Assembly: GCF_021991875.1 (NCBI RefSeq)
Contig: NZ_JAHLKR010000019.1
Span: 62,001-126,000, forward strand
DNA length: 64,000 nucleotides
From: Mycetohabitans sp. B8
GTDB lineage: Bacteria; Pseudomonadota; Gammaproteobacteria; Burkholderiales; Burkholderiaceae
Direction of reading: 5' to 3'
In this document: positions 56,310 through 64,000 of the stretch, piece by piece
Position numbering within the stretch: the first letter of the stretch is position 1
Layout: every line of letters begins with the position of its first letter
Notes under the pieces: model-generated
The model's database searches: none
What the model saw: the letters and a program-made list of their open reading frames with translations, nothing else
What the model was told of the DNA's origin: nothing
Made by a program: the position numbers and the translations under genes

Positions 56310-56809
56310 ATCCGCCGCGCGAACATGTGCGTCATGGCCGCGCTCCATCCCTATGGCGCCGCGTGCTGTGCGCGATCTACGAAGGCGTGATTCTGTTCGG
56401 CGTCGTCTTCATTGCCGGCTACCTATTCAGCACGCTGACCCAGCAACGCAATGGATCGACGCATCACAACCTGTTGGCCGGCTGGATCGCCCTCGTCCTC
56501 GGCGTGTATTTTGTCTGGTTCTGGACCCATGGCGGCCAGACATTGCCGATGAAAACTTGGCGACTGCGGCTCGTCGACGATGCACTCGCACCGGTTGGTG
56601 TGGGGCGCGCGATACTGCGGTACGTGCTTGCCTGGCTAGGGTTCCTGCCGCCGCTGGCGCTCCATTCGGTGCTCGGCGAGTCGGTGCCGCACACGCTGCT
56701 CGCGCTATCCGCGTGGATAACGCTATGGGCCAGCACGCAATGGCTGGACCCGGACCGGCAATGGCTGCATGACCGGCTGGCCGGCACGCGCATTGTCGCT
56801 GCCCCGTAG
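56306..56809 (+). CDS. RDD family membrane protein
   Basis: A 167-residue integral membrane protein of the RDD family with about four helices. The family's Arg-Asp pair region is visible as LWRRVLCAIYEGVILFG near the start, followed by GGQTLPMKTWRLRLVDD and DPDRQWLHDRLAGTRIV at the end. Function unknown, possibly transport. The GTG start at 56306 overlaps the DUF3106 stop; a GTG at 56282 is less likely. Last gene of the sigma-factor run. Confidence 0.85.
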   Translation: MNPPREHVRHGRAPSLWRRVLCAIYEGVILFGVVFIAGYLFSTLTQQRNGSTHHNLLAGWIALVLGVYFVWFWTHGGQTLPMKTWRLRLVDDALAPVGVGRAILRYVLAWLGFLPPLALHSVLGESVPHTLLALSAWITLWASTQWLDPDRQWLHDRLAGTRIVAAP

Positions 56810-57440
56810 TAAGAACGTCTTGTGACTGTCGCGCCAGTTACACGCCGACATGGCGCAATGGGAGGTACTGCACTGCGCAAGTGTGAACCAAGGCGTCCAG
56901 CCCAGCCCCCCGCAGCCCCTTCCTGGAGCACGCCGGCGCAGACGGCGGTCCCCTGCCTGAGTTCCGACCTGCCGACACGCCCGGCGGCCCCTTCGTGCCC
57001 CGTTCGCGTCGAACGCGCCGCCTGTTGCCGACGTCGATGACGACTTCGGCACGCATCGATACCGCCGCACCCCGTTGCGCGATGCTGGACGCTCCCGACC
57101 CGGCGCGCCACTGCCAAGCGCCGCCGAAGCGGACCGGTCTTCGAGCGTCAAGGCCATGATCGACCGCATTTCGCTGGCGCGCCACGAACTGCCGGGGCGC
57201 GCCACCGCGATGGTCGCACGGGCGTTCTGCGTGCTAACCGGGTCGCTGCTGACCCGCCCGCCGCTCATGGCACGCGTACCTGCATGGGTCCGCGCAAACC
57301 CGCACTGAGGTCCGCCAAGCCCATTAAACTGTCTGATACAAGAAAGCCCACGCCTCAGTGCGAAAACGGCAGTTTATAATCCGCCGATCTCGCCCGTGCG
57401 AGCCCACCAGCCGGAGTTTCCGGCGCACAGAGCCGACGCC
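56810..57440. other. Gap without a recognisable gene
   Basis: About 630 GC-rich bases between the RDD and TetR genes. Frames exist on both strands but share no similarity that I recognise, and no Shine-Dalgarno supports any of them. The length suggests a lost gene. The right end must hold the promoter of the TetR regulator. Confidence 0.5.
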
Positions 57441-58196
57441 ATGGAATCGAAACCGCCCCGTCGCACCCGCGACCGAATTCTCGAACTGTCGTTGCGACTC
57501 TTCAATGAGATCGGCGAGCCGAACGTCACGACGACGACGATCGCCGAGGAAATGGAAATCAGCCCGGGAAACCTGTACTACCATTTCCGCAACAAGGACG
57601 ACATCATCAACAGCATCTTTGCTCAGTTCGAGCAGGAGATCGGCAAGCGACTGCGCTTTCCCGATGATCATCGTCCAACCATCGACGAGATGTGGGCCTA
57701 TCTAGCATACATGGCGGATTTTCTGTGGACGTACCGGTTCCTCTATCGGGACCTGAACGATCTGCTGGCACGCAACCGCACATTGGAGACGCACTTCAAG
57801 CAGATCATCACGCACAAAGTCAATTTCGCGCGCCAGTTGTGCGAGCAATTGATCGCCGACGGCGAGATGGAAGCGACCCCCCAGGAGATCGGCGTGATCT
57901 CGACCAACATCGGTGTGATCTCGACCTATTGGCTGTCGTACCAGTTCGTGATGAACCCGCGCAAGTACAACGACCAGGAGGCGATCCGGGCCGAATTGCA
58001 TCAGGCGAGCCTGCACATCGTATCGCTGATGGCCCCTTATCTGCGCGGACGTTCGCGCCAATTGTTCGACGACCTGGTATCCGGTCGGTTGCCAATGCGC
58101 GAATTCACCGACTACCTGCCGCCGCGCGACGGCAGGGGCGAGACACAGTCCGATGCAGGCAAAGTCCAGACGCAACGCCCGAAGGGGGCGCGATGA
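57441..58196 (+). CDS. TetR/AcrR family transcriptional regulator
   Basis: A 251-residue repressor-type protein. The N-terminal helix-turn-helix lies at about 10-55 (RTRDRILELSLRLFNE, then TTTTIAEEMEISPGNLYYHF). The remaining 190 residues form a helical ligand-binding domain of an unassigned subtype, with a polar tail. The start at 57441 (MESKPPRRTRD) was preferred to one 15 codons upstream. It is translationally coupled to the LOG gene (ATGA overlap). Confidence 0.88.
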   Translation: MESKPPRRTRDRILELSLRLFNEIGEPNVTTTTIAEEMEISPGNLYYHFRNKDDIINSIFAQFEQEIGKRLRFPDDHRPTIDEMWAYLAYMADFLWTYRFLYRDLNDLLARNRTLETHFKQIITHKVNFARQLCEQLIADGEMEATPQEIGVISTNIGVISTYWLSYQFVMNPRKYNDQEAIRAELHQASLHIVSLMAPYLRGRSRQLFDDLVSGRLPMREFTDYLPPRDGRGETQSDAGKVQTQRPKGAR

Positions 58197-58780
58197 TGGG
58201 TTCGGTGTGCGTATATTGTGGCTCCGCTATCGGCCGTCGGGATGAATACCGACAGGCGGCGCGAGCGTTCGGTCGCACGCTCGCGCACGCAGGTCTTACA
58301 CTGGTCTATGGCGGAGGTCACGTCGGCTTGATGGGCGAGATCGCGGATGCCGTGCTGCAAGCGCAAGGCCATGCAATCGGCGTGATCCCGCAGCTGTTGA
58401 TCGACAAGGAAGTCGGTCATCGCGGCTTGTCCGAGCTGCACGTCGTCGCGAACATGCACGAGCGCAAGAAAATGATGGCTGACCTGAGTGACGCGTTCGT
58501 CGCGCTACCTGGCGGCGCCGGCACGTTCGAGGAGTTATTCGAGGTCTATACGTGGGCACAACTCGGCTATCACCAAAAGCCGGTCGGTCTGCTCAACGTC
58601 GCCGGCTATTACGATCCGCTGCTGGCAATGCTGCGCCACACCGCCAATGAGGGCTTCATGCGGCACGACTACGTCGGGCTGCTCCAAGTGGAGACAGACG
58701 CCGACGCGTTGCTCAACAGGCTGCAACGCTACATCCCGCCGGTCGGCGACAAGTGGTCGGAGAAGCGCGAAGCGGTCTAA
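58193..58780 (+). CDS. LOG family protein (cytokinin riboside 5'-monophosphate phosphoribohydrolase type)
   Basis: A 195-residue Rossmann-fold enzyme that cleaves ribose 5-phosphate from nucleoside monophosphates such as AMP or cytokinin nucleotides. The signature PGGxGTxxE is present as LPGGAGTFEELFE (about residues 103-115), preceded by VYGGGHVGLMG. Its start overlaps the TetR stop by four bases. The bacterial role is probably nucleotide salvage. Confidence 0.9.
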   Translation: MMGSVCVYCGSAIGRRDEYRQAARAFGRTLAHAGLTLVYGGGHVGLMGEIADAVLQAQGHAIGVIPQLLIDKEVGHRGLSELHVVANMHERKKMMADLSDAFVALPGGAGTFEELFEVYTWAQLGYHQKPVGLLNVAGYYDPLLAMLRHTANEGFMRHDYVGLLQVETDADALLNRLQRYIPPVGDKWSEKREAV

Positions 58781-58789
58781 TCGCATCGT

Positions 58790-58950
58790 GGCGCCGTCGT
58801 TGCCGCTGACCGACATGGACGTCGAGCGGCTGCGGCAGATGTTCGAAACCCATGCGCTGGGCACCTATCTCTGCGCGCGAAGTAGCCCGCCGCATGAGGA
58901 CGAATCGCAACGGCACGATCGTCAACTTGTCTTCAACTGCCGTACGGCTC
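58790..58950 (+). pseudogene. Short-chain dehydrogenase fragment, frameshifted
   Basis: Two pieces in neighbouring frames read as the middle of a short-chain dehydrogenase: [21 protein letters not shown] and GTYLCAR in the first, then [25 protein letters not shown] in the second, which corresponds to the CAREAVRRM...GAIVNLSS segment of the family. The Rossmann start, the catalytic Tyr-Lys region and the rest are absent. It runs straight into a HutG fragment. Confidence 0.7.
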
Positions 58951-59370
58951 GTCTGCGACTGCGCGGCACGCAAGGTGCCGCTGCGCTACGCGTACTTCGG
59001 CGTCAGCGATCTGGCCAATACAGCGGCTTTGTTCGAGCGCGCTCGGCAAATCGGCGCGCACTCTGTGTTGGATACGCAGATGCAGGACATCCACTTGCCG
59101 CAGCGGCTGGCCGAACTGCGCCAATTGTTGGACAATGCCGACGACGTGTACCTAAGCATCGATCTGGATGTGCTGCCGGGTGCGGTGGCGCCCGGCGTAT
59201 CGGCGCCGGCGGCGCTCGGTGTGCCGCTGTCGGTGGTCGAAGCAATGGTGGGTTGCATCATCGACTCGAGCAAGCTGCGCGTGGCCGACATCGCCGAATA
59301 CAATCCGTGGCTCGACAAAGACCAGCGCACCCCCCGGGTTGCGGCACGATTGGCGCACAGGCTGCTGTAG
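58951..59370 (+). pseudogene. HutG-like formimidoylglutamase, C-terminal fragment
   Basis: About 140 codons that match the C-terminal half of the arginase-fold enzyme HutG, which hydrolyses formimidoylglutamate in histidine breakdown: [16 protein letters not shown], then [20 protein letters not shown] (the Asp-x-Asp metal pair) and [21 protein letters not shown] to a normal stop. The N-terminal metal motifs (GGDHS, DAHxD) are missing, so it cannot be active. The open frame from 58852 fuses it to the dehydrogenase fragment, giving a chimeric reading frame of 172 codons. Confidence 0.78.
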
Positions 59371-59391
59371 CTGGCCCCGTTGCAGCCAGGC

Positions 59392-59826
59392 TCAAGCCGG
59401 ATCGGGCCGGTTGCGCATCCAGTCCGCCGTCTGGAAAAATGAGGTCAGCAGCCGCTCGCGCAGCGGCAGCGACAGCCCCACATCCTCCATCGCCCACGCC
59501 ATGCAGCGCAGCCATTGGTCGCGCTCGCTGGATGCGATTGCGAACGGCAAATGGCGGGCGCGCAGCCGCGGATGGCCAAAGCGGCTCACGTAATGGTCCG
59601 GCCCGCCGAGCCAGCCGCACAGAAACCAGAACAGCTTGTCGCGAGAGCCCTCCAGCGTGGCCGGATGCAACGCGCGGATCCCGGCAAATTGCGCTTCGAG
59701 GTCCATCAAATCGTAGAAGCGATCAACTAGCTCACGCACGGCGCGCTCGCCCCCGACCCAGTCGAACAAACTCGGCTGCGCGGCAGCCCCATCTTGCACG
59801 TCGCCGTTGTCCTGTTGCCGCGCCAT
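59392..59826 (-). CDS. Group II truncated haemoglobin
   Basis: A 144-residue globin of the 2-on-2 type. The core starts LFDWVGGERAVRELVDRFYDLMD, and the haem pocket segment GGPDHYVSRFGHPRLRARH holds the proximal His region; the Trp of group II at the start of helix G is in WLRCMAW. It probably binds oxygen or nitric oxide in the cytosol. The frame continues upstream to 60597 but the ATG at 59826 fits the family. Confidence 0.88.
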   Translation of the reverse strand: MARQQDNGDVQDGAAAQPSLFDWVGGERAVRELVDRFYDLMDLEAQFAGIRALHPATLEGSRDKLFWFLCGWLGGPDHYVSRFGHPRLRARHLPFAIASSERDQWLRCMAWAMEDVGLSLPLRERLLTSFFQTADWMRNRPDPA

Positions 59827-59864
59827 GGCGGCGACATTGTTGTTATGCTGCCCAAGCGCGTCAA

Positions 59865-60512
59865 TCAACCACGCGGGCCGCGGCCGCGCGGCCCGCGCGC
59901 CACCAACGGCGAGAACTGACGGCGCACCGGCACCATGTCCGTCGCCATGCCGCGAAAGCCAAGCTGCACGCCGTGCCACAACGGCGGCAACGCATACGCG
60001 GCAAGCGCTAGGAACACCAGCATGCACAGCAGGAACAGCCCCGGCATGAACAACGCGAGCAACAACCCGACGACGGCGATCGTGTCCTCCACAAACGACA
60101 CGAACCAGGTCGATGGCGGCTGCTGCGCGAGATTGATTAACGCACGGGCGCCGGCCTTGACCAGGTGCGCGGTGCCGGCGATCGCCGCGCCGGCCAACGC
60201 CGCCGCCGCCAATACGCGCGGATCGGCATGGCCAGCCGCGCCATAAGCAAGCATCGCGCCGGCGGGGATGCGAATCAGCGTGTGCAGTGCGTCCCACAGC
60301 GAGTCGACCGCGGGCACCTTGTCGGCCAGGAATTCGGCGATCGCAAACAGTGCTGCAGCGCCAATGATCCACGGCGAACCCAGTAGCGACAACGCATCGG
60401 GAAGACGCACGACGTCGAACGACGCGAGCAGGCCGGTCAACAGAACCGTCAGGTACAAGCGCAGCCCGCTTGCCCACGCAAGCCCGGTTGCCAGAGAAAG
60501 GGCGTAGAGCAT
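59865..60512 (-). CDS. DUF4126 domain membrane protein
   Basis: A 215-residue integral membrane protein of the DUF4126 family, with about six hydrophobic segments, beginning MLYALSLATGLAWASGLRLY. A conserved polar loop FAIAEFLADKVPAVDSLWD lies near residue 60-80. The tail is rich in Arg and Gly (GPRGRGPRG). Function unknown. Same strand as the globin, 38 bases apart. Confidence 0.82.
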   Translation of the reverse strand: MLYALSLATGLAWASGLRLYLTVLLTGLLASFDVVRLPDALSLLGSPWIIGAAALFAIAEFLADKVPAVDSLWDALHTLIRIPAGAMLAYGAAGHADPRVLAAAALAGAAIAGTAHLVKAGARALINLAQQPPSTWFVSFVEDTIAVVGLLLALFMPGLFLLCMLVFLALAAYALPPLWHGVQLGFRGMATDMVPVRRQFSPLVARGPRGRGPRG

Positions 60513-60635
60513 TACCGCCTCCTTGCGCGCCCCCGCGCGCACCGGCAAGGACCAGTGCAGCGCGCGCCGCAAGCGTCAGTGTTGGATAAACCCGCAACCA
60601 TTATAGCGACAGTCGCCGCGCGGGCACCGCTTCGC

Positions 60636-60956
60636 TCAATGGCCGGACGTCAGCTTCAAGCCGATTAGCCCAGCCAAGATCAAGACTGCACTGCCCGCCC
60701 GGGCCGGCGTCAGCACCTCGCCCATCATCACGATGCCGAACACGAATGCGCCCAGCGCACCGATGCCGGTCCACACCGCATACGCGGTGCCCAGCGGTAA
60801 CTGTTTCATCGCCAGTGCCAGCAAACCGAAGCTGGCCAGCGCCGTGATCAGTGTGAAGATCGACCAGCCAGGCCGGGAAAAGCCTTCCGAGCTTTTCAGG
60901 CCGGCGGCCCATGCGACTTCGAGCAGGCCCGCAATCACTAGAAAGATCCACGCCAT
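60636..60956 (-). CDS. SMR family exporter, Gdx/SugE type (guanidinium exporter)
   Basis: A 106-residue small multidrug resistance protein with four transmembrane helices, acting as an antiparallel dimer. The essential membrane Glu is E13 in VIAGLLEVAWAAGLK, and the following KSSEGFSRP and the YAVWTGIGALG stretch with IMMGEVL are typical of the Gdx (SugE) subtype, which exports guanidinium in exchange for protons, rather than of the EmrE drug subtype. The probable guanidine-II riboswitch directly upstream supports this reading. Confidence 0.87.
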   Translation of the reverse strand: MAWIFLVIAGLLEVAWAAGLKSSEGFSRPGWSIFTLITALASFGLLALAMKQLPLGTAYAVWTGIGALGAFVFGIVMMGEVLTPARAGSAVLILAGLIGLKLTSGH

Positions 60957-60974
60957 CGGCGACAACCTTGACGA

Positions 60975-61024
60975 AATGGGGGGCGTCCCCGATACGAACC
61001 GTAGCGCGCGGGCCGTCCCGCACA
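60975..61024 (-). promoter_or_regulatory. Probable guanidine-II (mini-ykkC) riboswitch
   Basis: On the minus strand two small hairpins precede the SMR gene. The first is CGGG-ACGG-CCCG (61009-61020), extended by GTG/CGC to seven pairs, with the ACGG loop that defines guanidine-II riboswitches. The second is GGGG-ACGC-CCCC (about 60979-60990), with ACGC in place of the usual ACGR. The spacer is about 18 bases, and an AAGG Shine-Dalgarno for the exporter follows. Guanidine-II RNAs normally control Gdx-type exporters in proteobacteria, as here. Confidence 0.62.
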
Positions 61025-61109
61025 ACGGGTTGCGTCGATTCTATCAAAGTGTCGTGCGCGCTGCCGAGCGTGGCCGTGCAGCGGCACAGCGCCGCACCAC
61101 GCGAGGCCG

Positions 61110-61808
61110 CTACTGCACGCCGGCGAGCCGGTATCCGACACCTGTTTCGGTCACGATGTGCTCGGGCTGCGCAGGATCGCGCTCCAGCTTCTGTCGCAAA
61201 TGTCCCATGTAGATGCGCAAGTAATGATGGCTCTCTACATGTGACGGCCCCCAGACGTCGCGCAGCAATTGGCGGTGCGTCAGCACGCGACCGGCATGGC
61301 GCACCAGCGTAACCAGCAGTCGGTATTCGATCGGCGTCAGATGCACCACCTCGCCATCCCGGGTCACGCGGCGTGCGCTCAGGTCCACGACGATGCCACC
61401 GAACTGTACTTGCGACGTGTCGTCCTGGCCACCGCGATTGCGCCGGCGCAACTGCGCGCGGATCCGCGCCAGCAGCTCCGACACGCCGAACGGCTTGGTT
61501 AAGTAATCGTCCGCCCCCGCATCCAGCGCGGCCACTTTCTGCTCCTCCTGGCTGCGCGCAGATAATACGATGATCGGCAGATCGGTCCATCCGCGCAATT
61601 CGCGGATCACGTCCAGGCCGTCGGTATCGGGCAGGCCCAGGTCCACGATCACCAGGTCCGCCCGGCGCGTGGCGGTCTCGACCAGCCCCTGCCGACCCGT
61701 GTCCGCGTCGAATACCGTCATGCCCTGCGCTTGCAGCGAGGTGCCTACGAAACGGCGGATTTGCTTTTCGTCCTCGATCAGGACAATTGTCACGTTCGGT
61801 TCGCTCAT
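61110..61808 (-). CDS. kdpE: Response regulator KdpE
   Basis: A 232-residue OmpR-type regulator that controls the potassium transporter genes kdpFABC. The receiver has the acidic pair in LIEDEK, phospho-acceptor D56 in IVDLGLPDTDG and switch Lys in LTKPFGV. The winged-helix domain starts near residue 130 and contains LTPIEYRLLVTL and RIYMGHLRQKLE. Its start overlaps the kdpD stop by four bases, so the pair is coupled. The kdpABC genes are not in the window. Confidence 0.93.
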   Translation of the reverse strand: MSEPNVTIVLIEDEKQIRRFVGTSLQAQGMTVFDADTGRQGLVETATRRADLVIVDLGLPDTDGLDVIRELRGWTDLPIIVLSARSQEEQKVAALDAGADDYLTKPFGVSELLARIRAQLRRRNRGGQDDTSQVQFGGIVVDLSARRVTRDGEVVHLTPIEYRLLVTLVRHAGRVLTHRQLLRDVWGPSHVESHHYLRIYMGHLRQKLERDPAQPEHIVTETGVGYRLAGVQ

Positions 61809-64000
61809 GATTTCGGTGTGACCTCGTCAACCGCATGCCCACTGCGCGCCGCGTCGGCATCCTGTTCCAGCGCTTCGCCGCCGCCCGGAGGGACCTCATC
61901 GGCCGACAACATGAACCAGAAGCGCGCCCCCAGCACGCGGCCTTGCGCATCAACGCGGTTTTCTGCGCCGATTCGACCACCGTGAGCGTCAACGATGGCC
62001 CGGCAGATCGCCAACCCGAGGCCGATGCCGGGCTTGGCCGATTCCTTTTCGCCGCGTGTGAACTTGTCGAACACGCGCGCTTCCATGCCCGGCGGCAGGC
62101 CGGGGCCGCAGTCCTCGACCGCTACTTTGACATAGCGGCGCGCGCCGTCCTCGACCACACTCGCATCAATCGACAATGGCGCGCCGGCCGGCGTGTACTT
62201 TGCGGCATTCTCGAACAGGTTGGCGAACAAATGCTCCATCAGCACCGGATCAAGCCACAACAGCGGCAGCTCGACCGGCACGCGCGTGTGCACCGGATGG
62301 GCGGCCAGGCTCCGGCGACATGCGGCGAGTGCGGCACCCACCATTTCCTCCAGCATCAACCACTGGCGGTTGAGCCGGACCGCGCCGGCCTGCAGCCGGG
62401 CCATGTCCAACAAGTTGGTCACCAAGCGCGTCATGCGCAGCGCCTCCTCGTGGATCGCCTCGATCAGGTCGCGCTCGGCCTGCGGCCGAGGCGACGCCCC
62501 CCCGCCCTGCTGTTCGGCGAGCATCGACGCAAAGCCGACGATGGCCGTCAGCGGCGTGCGCAGGTCGTGCGAAATAGCCGACAACAGCGCGTTGCGCAAC
62601 CGCTCGGACTCCATACTGACCAACGCGTCCTGCGCAATCTCGACGTAGTGCACACGCTCCAGTGCTAGGGCGATCTGCGCGGCGAACGTATCGATCATGC
62701 GACGCTGCTCAGGCACTGCCAGGTCTTCAAAGCGCGCCACCACCAGTGCCAGCACGCCGCGCGTGCGCATCGGCGCCTTCAGCGGCAGATAGAGCGCGTC
62801 AGCGGCTGGCAATGTGTCGGTGCCGTGCCCGGCCGGCTTTTGCTGGTCGTAAACCCATTGCGCGATATCGATATCGAGTGCCGGCGGCTGCAGCATGATC
62901 GCCGGGTCCGGCTCCTCGACCTTCTGCCTGACTTTGTCATTGCTGTCCGGCAACAAGATCGACACGTGCGCCTGGAACACTTCTGCGACATGCCGGATGC
63001 CGATTTCGAGTATCTGGCCGGCGGTCAGCGCCGCACCCAACTCTCGCGTCATCGCGTACATCGCACTGGTGCGCCGCTCGCGCAGCGTCGCGATACGCGC
63101 CTGCCGGCGCAGGCTCGACGTCAGATGGCTGATCGTCAGCGACGTGAGCAGCATCACAGCGAATGTCAACAGGTATTGCGTGTCGGACACCGACAGCGAT
63201 ATACGCGGTGGCACGAAGAAAAAGTCGAACGACGCGACGCTGAGAAACGACATCAGCACGCCCGGACCGCGCCCCAGCCTTGCGGCGGCAAAGATCACAC
63301 CGAGCAGATACAGCATGGCCAGGTTCGCCAGATCAATCCGGTGCAGCAGTTCGGTCGCCACCACCGTGATACCGGCACTGATCGCCGCCGCATACGCGTA
63401 GTGACGCAGCTTCGAGTGGCGCTCGCCACCCAGCGACGACGCGAAGCTGCGCACGTCGCTGCGTGCACCGCGCCGCTCATGCGCGCGGCCGGCACCCACC
63501 AGCGTCACGTCGATATCGAACGCCGATTGCAGCAACCGCTCGCCGATTGACGGGGCAAACCAGCGTCGTGTGCGCGGCACGCCGGCGACGAGCCTAGACA
63601 CGTTGCGCATCCTCGCATAAGCAAGCAGCGTGCGAGCCGCGTCGGGCCCATCCAGCGTCACCGTTTCGGCGCCGAGTTCGGCAGCCAATTTCAACGCATC
63701 GAGTGTGCGCTTTCGGACGGCGTCCGGCAGCCGTTGCAGCTTCGGCGTCTCGACATAGACCGCCAGCCAATCCGCCTTTAAGCTTGCCGCGAGCCGCGCA
63801 GCCGCGCGCACCAGCATCGCGCTCTCCAAACCCGGACCGACACACGCGATGATCCGCTCGCGCGCATGCCAAACGCGCTCAATCGACTGATCCGCACGGT
63901 ATTCGCGCATCTGCGCATCCACCCGATCCGCAGTGCGCCGCAACGCGAGTTCCCGCAACGCGATCAGGTTGCCCTTGCGAAAGAAATGGCGTACCGCGTG
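61805..64000 (-). CDS. kdpD: Osmosensitive potassium channel sensor kinase KdpD (5' end beyond the window)
   Basis: The frame runs open to the right edge, so this is the C-terminal 731 residues of a protein of about 900. Missing is most of the N-terminal KdpD domain with its Walker motif. Present are a USP-like domain (ERIIACVGPG onward), a DUF4118 membrane domain with four helices (around TELLHRIDLANLAMLYLLG), a GAF-like domain, the phospho-acceptor His in ISHDLRTPLTAIVGFAS and the ATPase domain (NLFENAAKYTPAG, GLGLAICRAIVDAHGG). It phosphorylates KdpE under potassium limitation. Confidence 0.93.
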   Translation of the reverse strand, partial: HAVRHFFRKGNLIALRELALRRTADRVDAQMREYRADQSIERVWHARERIIACVGPGLESAMLVRAAARLAASLKADWLAVYVETPKLQRLPDAVRKRTLDALKLAAELGAETVTLDGPDAARTLLAYARMRNVSRLVAGVPRTRRWFAPSIGERLLQSAFDIDVTLVGAGRAHERRGARSDVRSFASSLGGERHSKLRHYAYAAAISAGITVVATELLHRIDLANLAMLYLLGVIFAAARLGRGPGVLMSFLSVASFDFFFVPPRISLSVSDTQYLLTFAVMLLTSLTISHLTSSLRRQARIATLRERRTSAMYAMTRELGAALTAGQILEIGIRHVAEVFQAHVSILLPDSNDKVRQKVEEPDPAIMLQPPALDIDIAQWVYDQQKPAGHGTDTLPAADALYLPLKAPMRTRGVLALVVARFEDLAVPEQRRMIDTFAAQIALALERVHYVEIAQDALVSMESERLRNALLSAISHDLRTPLTAIVGFASMLAEQQGGGASPRPQAERDLIEAIHEEALRMTRLVTNLLDMARLQAGAVRLNRQWLMLEEMVGAALAACRRSLAAHPVHTRVPVELPLLWLDPVLMEHLFANLFENAAKYTPAGAPLSIDASVVEDGARRYVKVAVEDCGPGLPPGMEARVFDKFTRGEKESAKPGIGLGLAICRAIVDAHGGRIGAENRVDAQGRVLGARFWFMLSADEVPPGGGEALEQDADAARSGHAVDEVTPKS

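Noticed and set aside
58488-60011. 507-codon open frame overlapping the LOG gene and the globin region
   Set aside because: The only meaningful part is a short dehydrogenase fragment near 58.8 kb; the rest is off-frame translation of the LOG gene and of minus-strand genes.

Overview
The window looks like a chromosomal segment of a Burkholderiaceae betaproteobacterium, most likely a Mycetohabitans (formerly Burkholderia/Paraburkholderia rhizoxinica) type genome. The reasons are the GC-rich backbone with Burkholderia-style gene order (nuoA-N, tRNA-Leu, secG, tpiA; pnp, rpsO; ilvBNC, psd, pssA, leuA), the Burkholderia-type DUF families, several decaying genes as expected in a host-restricted genome, and above all a complete coenzyme F420 biosynthesis locus, which is very rare in proteobacteria but known from M. 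rhizoxinica. The species assignment is inference; no rRNA is present.

Layout. 0.5-9 kb: assorted chromosomal genes (DUF2863 protein, LuxR-type regulator, CbiM-like membrane protein, small secreted protein, M14 carboxypeptidase, YaaA, PIN-domain protein, methionine-type aminotransferase) and a GST gene broken by one in-frame stop. 9.2-12 kb: enoyl-CoA hydratase, an eroded acyl-CoA dehydrogenase, a nu-class GST and a DUF1178 protein. 12.1-23.2 kb: an AT-richer accessory island bounded by a truncated NUDIX copy on the left and the intact NUDIX gene on the right, with IS30-like and IS3-like transposase debris inside it. The island carries ribA (GTP cyclohydrolase II), an Atm1-type ABC exporter, cofD, fbiC (fused CofG-CofH FO synthase), cofC, divergent cofE, and then a predicted serine lipase/esterase and an unrecognised protein.

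23.2-39 kb: NUDIX, DUF2818 and the complete 14-gene respiratory complex I operon (nuoA to nuoN, minus strand). 39.2-46.9 kb: tRNA-Leu(GAG), secG, tpiA, a quinone oxidoreductase, pnp, rpsO, a LivJ-like binding protein and a divergent lipoprotein. 47-54.2 kb: leuA, pssA, psd, ilvC, ilvN, ilvB (branched-chain amino acid and phosphatidylethanolamine synthesis). 54.5-56.8 kb: an ECF sigma factor translationally coupled to DUF3619, DUF3106 and RDD proteins. 57.4-64 kb: TetR regulator plus LOG phosphoribohydrolase, a chimeric pair of gene fossils (SDR plus HutG), a truncated haemoglobin, a DUF4126 protein, an SMR (Gdx/SugE-like) exporter preceded by a probable guanidine-II riboswitch, and kdpE/kdpD (kdpD runs off the right edge).

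How the island works together: RibA makes the first committed intermediate towards 5-amino-6-ribitylaminouracil, FbiC joins that to tyrosine to make FO, CofC activates a 3-carbon phospho-acid (3-phospho-D-glycerate in the characterised M. rhizoxinica enzyme), CofD transfers it to FO, and CofE adds glutamates. This is the pathway for the variant cofactor 3PG-F420. No F420-using enzyme is visible in the window, so the physiological role of the cofactor stays open. The Atm1-type exporter in the same strand run and the neighbouring lipase are the least explained parts of the locus.
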